From: Desulfosporosinus lacus DSM 15449
Lineage (GTDB): Bacteria > Bacillota > Desulfitobacteriia > Desulfitobacteriales > Desulfitobacteriaceae
Length of the DNA stretch: 64,000 nt
Assembly: GCF_900129935.1 (NCBI RefSeq)
Contig: NZ_FQXJ01000020.1
Coordinates: 1 to 64,000, forward strand
Direction of reading: 5' to 3'
Below the pieces are notes generated by a model, which was given only the letters and a program-made list of their open reading frames with translations, did not search any database and was not told the DNA's origin. Of the stretch, positions 59,441-64,000 are shown piece by piece (position 1 is the stretch's first letter; every line of letters begins with the position of its first letter). The position numbers and the translations under genes are program-made.

Positions 59441-60739
59441 ATGGCCATTGAAGCCAAGTTTAATCAAACACCTAAAAAATTTAAGTTGCCAAAGGTTAAG
59501 CATCGTAAGTTCTTAATTTTCGGAGGGCTTGCACTCCTGATTTTTATTGCGGTCACCACCACTAATGCGATGCCTCTGCCGGTTAACGTTATTGCCCTGC
59601 ACCCTAAAGACTTCAGCAAAGGGTTCACAGAGGAAGGGGAAGTTATGGCTGCCCAAGAGTGGCCGATCTTTAACCCTGTTGAGGGAAAAATGCAATCCCT
59701 CAAGGTCCAAAATGGAGACCGCGTTAAAAAGGGACAAGTGCTTTTGGAAATGAACACCAGTGATTTTAAATATCAACTGGAGGGACTGAAGGCCCAATTG
59801 CAAAGTCTGGAAGGACAACGCTTAGAAAATGATAAAAGCCCTGATCAGGCACAAATCGCCCAACAAACTTTACTCATACAGTTAGCAGAAAAGGATGTCC
59901 AGACTGAGGGACAAAACTTAACTCGCATGAAGGCTCTCTATGACGCCGGTACCATCGCTCGTGTTCAATATGAAGAAGTTGAGAGAACGTTCGAGAAAGC
60001 GAAAAACCTGTTGGAACAGCAGAAATTAGGTTTACAACTGATATATGAGCAACATCAGACTTCTCAAGGGACAGAGCTGTATTATAGTAAGCAGAAGAAA
60101 GCCGTTCAGGCGCAAATCGACCAGTTAGAAGATAAGATCAACAAAGCCACAGTAGTAGCTCTTCAAGATGGGATTATCAAAGACCTCTCTCTTAAAGAAG
60201 GCAACGTCATTCCTCAAGGCCAGCAAATTCTGACCGTGTTCACAAATGAGGGTTACAAATTAGAGAGCTTCGTTCTGGCCAGTGATGCCCTCGATATAAA
60301 AGTAGGAAGTCCGGTTCAAGTGATTCAAGCGACCAGCTCGGGTAATAAGTCGTTTGCGGGTACAGTTGATGCCGTTGCTATCTCAGCGATCGAGAGGGTT
60401 TCTCCCCTTGGCCTTAAGGAAAATCGTGTAAAGGTTACTATTTTGCTCTCTGAAGATTCTCCCAAAGTTGTTCTCGGAAGCAATGTGGATGTCAAATTCA
60501 CCACACTGGAACTCCCCAATCAACTTATGATCCCCAAAACTGCCCTTTTTCCTTATCAAGAGGGGGAGGCTGTCTGGCTGATTCGGGAAGGTAAAGCTAA
60601 AATTCAGCCAGTTAAAAAAGGCCTGGAAAATGACAGTCAGGTTACCATAGAGGAAGGCTTAACGGAAGGAGATCTAATTCTTCAGGACCCAAATTTAAAA
60701 GAACTTAAAGAAGGGAAACGTCTTAAAGAAACACTTTAA
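59441..60739 (+). CDS. HlyD/MacA-type membrane fusion protein
   Basis: A 432-residue periplasmic-adaptor-like protein anchored by one N-terminal membrane segment (about residues 24-44). The split biotinyl-lipoyl part is visible as EWPIFNPVEGKMQSLKVQNGDRVKKGQVLLEM and, near residue 240, VVALQDGIIKDLSLKEGN; between them lies a coiled-coil hairpin rich in Gln/Leu/Glu (residues about 105-215). The C-terminal part shows the barrel (VLGSNVDVKFTT). The ATG at 59441 follows GAGGAGGG. It is coupled to an ABC exporter as in MacAB. Confidence 0.92.
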   Translation: MAIEAKFNQTPKKFKLPKVKHRKFLIFGGLALLIFIAVTTTNAMPLPVNVIALHPKDFSKGFTEEGEVMAAQEWPIFNPVEGKMQSLKVQNGDRVKKGQVLLEMNTSDFKYQLEGLKAQLQSLEGQRLENDKSPDQAQIAQQTLLIQLAEKDVQTEGQNLTRMKALYDAGTIARVQYEEVERTFEKAKNLLEQQKLGLQLIYEQHQTSQGTELYYSKQKKAVQAQIDQLEDKINKATVVALQDGIIKDLSLKEGNVIPQGQQILTVFTNEGYKLESFVLASDALDIKVGSPVQVIQATSSGNKSFAGTVDAVAISAIERVSPLGLKENRVKVTILLSEDSPKVVLGSNVDVKFTTLELPNQLMIPKTALFPYQEGEAVWLIREGKAKIQPVKKGLENDSQVTIEEGLTEGDLILQDPNLKELKEGKRLKETL

Positions 60740-60773
60740 AGAGAAGAACTTATGAAATTGTGGAGGAGAATGC

Positions 60774-60809
60774 AAAGGAGGAGGATTGCTTGAAAAGGCA
60801 TCCTCCTTT
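60774..60809 (+). terminator. hairpin after the efflux operon
   Basis: AAAGGAGGAGGATTGC and GCATCCTCCTTT pair with one bulge; a short T-rich tail (TTTGTTAAT) follows. It separates the ABC operon from the MFS gene. Confidence 0.55.
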
Positions 60810-60996
60810 GTTAATGGCCGTTATTGATGATTTTTAATTGCCTTGATATAATTAAATGGAAAATTATTGGGACAACAACTATAGCTATGGCAAGTAAGCC
60901 TGGTTTGTTAAGATAGTATGGTTGTGTTATCATGAATAATTGACACGGTCGTCTGGTGTGGAAACAAGATGGGATTGCTCAGAGGAGATAAAAATA

Positions 60997-62403
60997 ATGT
61001 TGGAAACAATTAAAAATTCCCCAAATTATCGTTGGTATGTTCTAGCTACAGTGGCGATCGGTACCTTTATGGCTACTTTAGACAGCAGTATTGTAAACGT
61101 AGCCTTGCCTACGATATCCAGTCAATTCCATTCGGATCTTTCTACGCTTCAATGGGTGGTTAGTGCCTATCTTTTGACAATTACTAGTTTATTACCGGTC
61201 TTCGGTCGGATTGCTGACATGTTTGGACGTAAAAGGGTCTTCGCCCTTGGTTTTATAATTTTCACTCTAGGTTCAGCTTTATGTGGCTTTGCCCAAGACA
61301 TCTGGTTCTTGGTAGGGACTAGAGTAGTGCAAGCAGTAGGTGCTTCGATGTTAATGTCTAACAGCGCTGCCATTATTACCGCAATTTTCCCACCTAAGGA
61401 GCGGGGCAGAGCACTGGGACTGACTGGAACTGTCGTTGCTCTAGGCTCGCTGACCGGCCCTGCTTTAGGCGGAATTATCATTGGCTTGACTAGCTGGCGT
61501 TCGATTTTTTTTATAAACCTTCCTATTGGCATTATAGGGTATGCGGCTGTTCTTTTGATTCTGCCAAGTGATGTACCGAACAAAGATAAAGAGAGTTTTG
61601 ACTATACAGGTGCTTTTTCATTTACATTCGGGATGATCTGTGTACTCTTGGGAATTACGAATAGTGAGGCATGGGGATGGTCGAGTCTTCCTGTCATTTT
61701 AAGCCTGGGGCTAGGCATAACATCGCTGGTCTTCTTCATTATTACTGAGCGTAAAGTTCAGCATCCTATGATTGACTTATCACTCTTCCGCAACCGTCCC
61801 TTTCTTATAGGAAACCTCTCAGGAGGGTTATCCTTTGTAGCTATGTTTGCTAACAACATGCTATTACCGTTTTACTTGCAAGGGATTCTTAACTACAGGC
61901 CTTCTCAGGTTGGATTAATGTTAATGGTCTTCCCTGTGGTAATGGCTATTGTAGCTCCTGTCAGCGGTTCCGCTTCTGACAAATTTGGACCTATGATTCT
62001 TACAACAGGCGGGTTGGTCATTACTTCGTTAGGTTTGTTATATTTTTCTACCCTTCAGACTGATGCAAGTTTTTTACAGATAATCCCCGGTCCCATACTC
62101 ATGGGCTTAGGAGCCGGCATGTTCCAATCTCCAAACAACAGCAGTGTGATGAGTTCAGTTCCTCCTCAAAAGCTTAGTATTGCTGGGGGAATAAACAGCC
62201 TTGTCAGAAACTTAGGAATGGTGATAGGTATTGCCTTATCCGTTTCGTTGTTCGAAGCATGGGGCGGTGTTACTCTGCCCCAACCTAGTCAAGTAGAAGA
62301 GTTTATGTCTGCTTATCACTCTGTTATGTTAGTTTCCATGGGTATTGCCCTTCTGGCGGCAGTGATATCCTATAGCCGCAAAAGCTATGCGAAAGGTGAT
62401 TGA
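60997..62403 (+). CDS. DHA2-family MFS multidrug efflux pump (EmrB/QacA-like)
   Basis: A 468-residue 14-helix major facilitator. Motif D1-like LDSSIVNVALPTI is in TM1 (about residue 30), motif A GRIADMFGRKRVF is near 78, the motif C-like GPALGGIII is in TM5, and loops and repeats after TM7 match drug:proton antiporters of the DHA2 class. The ATG at 60997 with GAGGAGA is preferred over a GTG-type start at 60940. It lies between the TetR efflux operon and leuA and may form a second line of export. Confidence 0.93.
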   Translation: MLETIKNSPNYRWYVLATVAIGTFMATLDSSIVNVALPTISSQFHSDLSTLQWVVSAYLLTITSLLPVFGRIADMFGRKRVFALGFIIFTLGSALCGFAQDIWFLVGTRVVQAVGASMLMSNSAAIITAIFPPKERGRALGLTGTVVALGSLTGPALGGIIIGLTSWRSIFFINLPIGIIGYAAVLLILPSDVPNKDKESFDYTGAFSFTFGMICVLLGITNSEAWGWSSLPVILSLGLGITSLVFFIITERKVQHPMIDLSLFRNRPFLIGNLSGGLSFVAMFANNMLLPFYLQGILNYRPSQVGLMLMVFPVVMAIVAPVSGSASDKFGPMILTTGGLVITSLGLLYFSTLQTDASFLQIIPGPILMGLGAGMFQSPNNSSVMSSVPPQKLSIAGGINSLVRNLGMVIGIALSVSLFEAWGGVTLPQPSQVEEFMSAYHSVMLVSMGIALLAAVISYSRKSYAKGD

Positions 62404-62422
62404 AACTAATTGTAGAGACCCC

Positions 62423-62450
62423 TTGACAATAAAAAATAGTAGTGTAGAAT
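62423..62450 (+). promoter_or_regulatory. sigma-A promoter of the leuA T-box transcript
   Basis: TTGACA (62423-62428) and TAGAAT (62445-62450) with a 16-base spacer, about 30 bases before the T-box leader. Confidence 0.6.
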
Positions 62451-62478
62451 GTAGAATAATAAAAACTGTTAAAATGAC

Positions 62479-62836
62479 GATGAGAGGAAATAGTACAGTC
62501 CCTTTTACCGTTTATAGAGAGCTGTCGGGTGGTGAAAGACAGTAATGGTATGGGCTTGGAACTCTTCCTCGAGTAGCCGACCGAAATTGTTTTTAAAGTA
62601 GGCTCGGACGGAGCTTCCGCCGTTAAAAGGAAGGAGATATCGGAACTTCGATGTTTGAAGTTCGATTTTCGAAGTTCGAACCATAAAGTTATTTTTAGGG
62701 TCGAACTGCGAACTACGAACCACGAACCACGATTAACTCCCGTATCTTTAGAGAAGACGGCTATTTGCTGTCAACTTGAGTGGTACCGCGAACTAACCCT
62801 TCGTCTCAATCAGAGACGAAGGGTTTATTTTATTTT
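62479..62836 (+). promoter_or_regulatory. T-box riboswitch leader of leuA (probably leucine)
   Basis: The leader opens with a GATGAGAGGAAATAGTA stretch (T-box stem I start), has a CTC-containing bulge near GGAACTCTTCCTCGAG (about 62557-62572, a Leu specifier candidate), the T-box TGAGTGGTACCGCG (62777-62790), and a terminator AACCCTTCGTCTC (62795-62807)/GAGACGAAGGGTT (62813-62825) with a T-rich tail. Uncharged tRNA would favour the antiterminator and allow leuA expression. Between stem I and the T-box lies a copy of the dispersed GAACCAC repeat. The Leu specificity rests on leuA downstream and a hand-read codon. Confidence 0.85.
62643..62732. repeat. dispersed GAACCAC-type repeat, copy 3, inside the T-box leader
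   Basis: Inverted and tandem units: GAAGTTCGATTTTCGAAGTTCG and, further on, CGAACTGCGAACTACGAACC followed by ACGAACCACG. It lies within the T-box leader and would form a large extra arm. Same family as 11524-11610 and 16468-16507. Confidence 0.7.
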
Positions 62837-62854
62837 AAGGAGGAATCACAAAAA

Positions 62855-64000
62855 ATGCGCAGATTATATGTATTCGATACTACCCTCAGAGATGGGGAGC
62901 AATCCTTGGGGATTACTCTAAATGTCAAAGAGAAATTGGAAATAGGTCAACAGTTAGTGAAGCTTGGAGTGGATGTCATAGAAGCAGGTTTTCCCGCATC
63001 CTCGCCAGGGGACTTAGAATCCGTTCGGACGATTGCTAAGGAACTTAAAGGGGTTATTATCTGCGGGTTAACCAGAGCGGTAGTACAAGACATTGATCTT
63101 TGTGCGGAAGCTCTGCGCAAAGCGGAATATCCTCGAATCCATACGGGCATAGGAGTTTCTCCTGTTCATATGGAAAAGAAATTAAAACTCACTCCTGACC
63201 AAGTTGTGGAGCAGGCAGTTGCTGCGGTTAAGTACGCAAAAAAATATGTAAGCGATGTTGAGTTCTACGCAGAGGATGCTTTCCGCAGTGACCCAATTTT
63301 CTTGGCAAGGGTGATTGAAAATGTAATTTCTGCAGGGGCTACTGTGGTTAATATCCCAGATACCGTAGGTTATGCAAACCCATGGGAATACGGGGAACTG
63401 ATTCAATCGGTTATTCAAAACGTTAATAATATTGACAAAGCCATCGTGAGTGTTCATTGTCACAATGATTTAGGCATGGCAACCGCCAATTCTTTAGCAG
63501 GAATTAAAGCTGGAGCGGGCCAAGTTGAGGGAACGATTAACGGTATCGGCGAAAGGGCAGGAAATACTTCTCTTGAAGAGGTCATTATGTCGATTTATAC
63601 CCGGCGTGACGGCTACGGGGTAGAGAGCAAAGTCAACACCCGTGAGATATCAGCCACCAGCAGACTGGTTTCCCGTATAACTGGAGTGACAGTCCCAGAT
63701 CATAAGGCGATTGTTGGAGCCAATGCTTTTAATCATGCATCAGGCATTCATCAAGATGGAGTTCTAAAAGATCGAGAAACTTATGAGATTATTCAACCCG
63801 AAACCATCGGAGTGCCGAAAAATTTTATCAGCCTTACAGCAAGATCGGGAAGACATGCCCTCCAACATTGTCTGGAGGAATTGGGATATAAGGTAGAAGG
63901 TGCTCAGCTTGATGATGTTTATCAACGGTTCTTGCAGTTAGCGGATCTGAAGAAGGAAGTGTTCGATCAAGACCTTTACGTCCTGATGGGGGATTCAGGA
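62855..64000 (+). CDS. leuA: 2-isopropylmalate synthase (3' end outside window)
   Basis: LeuA condenses acetyl-CoA with 3-methyl-2-oxobutanoate, the first step of leucine synthesis. The open frame of 382 codons runs off the window edge. The substrate motif FDTTLRDGEQSLG is near residue 7, the HCHNDLGMATANSLAG metal-binding motif near 205, GTINGIGERAGNTSLEEV follows and ASGIHQDGVLKDRETYE is near 307, so the catalytic part is complete; the C-terminal allosteric domain is not in view. The ATG follows AAGGAGG after the T-box terminator. Citramalate synthase is a close alternative, but the T-box and motifs favour LeuA. Confidence 0.93.
   Translation, partial: MRRLYVFDTTLRDGEQSLGITLNVKEKLEIGQQLVKLGVDVIEAGFPASSPGDLESVRTIAKELKGVIICGLTRAVVQDIDLCAEALRKAEYPRIHTGIGVSPVHMEKKLKLTPDQVVEQAVAAVKYAKKYVSDVEFYAEDAFRSDPIFLARVIENVISAGATVVNIPDTVGYANPWEYGELIQSVIQNVNNIDKAIVSVHCHNDLGMATANSLAGIKAGAGQVEGTINGIGERAGNTSLEEVIMSIYTRRDGYGVESKVNTREISATSRLVSRITGVTVPDHKAIVGANAFNHASGIHQDGVLKDRETYEIIQPETIGVPKNFISLTARSGRHALQHCLEELGYKVEGAQLDDVYQRFLQLADLKKEVFDQDLYVLMGDSG

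Noticed and set aside
62643-62732. CRISPR array
   Set aside because: The GAACCAC units are short, irregular, tandem and inverted, with no unique spacers of constant length; no cas genes are in the window.

Overview
The window looks like chromosomal DNA of a spore-forming, anaerobic Firmicute of the Desulfosporosinus/Desulfitobacterium type (an inference from content; no rRNA or tRNA is present to prove it). Supporting signs are the dipicolinate synthase genes, a YlxY-like and a YlmC/YmxH-like sporulation protein, many GTG/TTG starts behind strong AGGAGG sites, a wealth of ferredoxin-type iron-sulfur proteins, sigma-54 promoters, and a T-box and a cobalamin riboswitch.

Positions 1-22,000 hold a conserved housekeeping block in nearly the Bacillus subtilis order: infB (5' end cut by the window edge), rbfA, nrnA, truB, ribF, rpsO, pnp, a YlxY-like deacetylase, a D-Ala-D-Ala carboxypeptidase, an M16 protease, dut, a small membrane protein, a YlmC-like protein, dapB, dpaA, dpaB, asd, dapG, dapA and ribonuclease J. 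It joins translation and RNA turnover to the lysine/diaminopimelate/dipicolinate pathway. A DUF6125-like gene and a tiny 45-codon DUF1540 gene lie on the minus strand between dapA and rnj.

Positions 21,880-25,980 are a B12-riboswitch-controlled cobalt uptake operon (cbiMNQO) ending in a precorrin-6x reductase. Positions 26,165-41,765 look like a catabolic island: a nitroreductase, a PrpR-type sigma-54 activator, a four-gene 2-oxoacid:ferredoxin oxidoreductase behind a sigma-54 promoter, a LeuC/aconitase-like protein with no small subunit, a GlcD/GlcF-type hydroxyacid dehydrogenase, and a TRAP transporter behind a second sigma-54 promoter with a large upstream palindrome. A CitA/CitB-type two-component system on the opposite strand closes it. 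The chemistry fits uptake of a hydroxy(di)carboxylate, isomerisation, oxidation to a 2-oxoacid and ferredoxin-linked decarboxylation to an acyl-CoA. The substrate is unknown.

Positions 41,965-47,748 hold the most unusual module: a CooF-like ferredoxin, a CO-dehydrogenase-like protein that keeps the B-cluster cysteines but has lost the D-cluster and the catalytic C-cluster ligands, a two-cluster ferredoxin-like protein, an unrecognised cysteine-containing protein, an FAD disulfide-reductase-fold protein and a zinc-type dehydrogenase. The function is not known.

Positions 47,883-64,000 contain a MocR regulator and a related aminotransferase, a metallo-beta-lactamase-fold protein, a LysR regulator divergent from a YeiH-type exporter, an unknown protein, a TetR-controlled ABC/HlyD efflux operon with a clear palindromic operator, an MFS efflux pump, and a T-box-controlled 2-isopropylmalate synthase cut by the right edge. 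Two families of short dispersed intergenic repeats run through the window; one copy sits inside the T-box leader.
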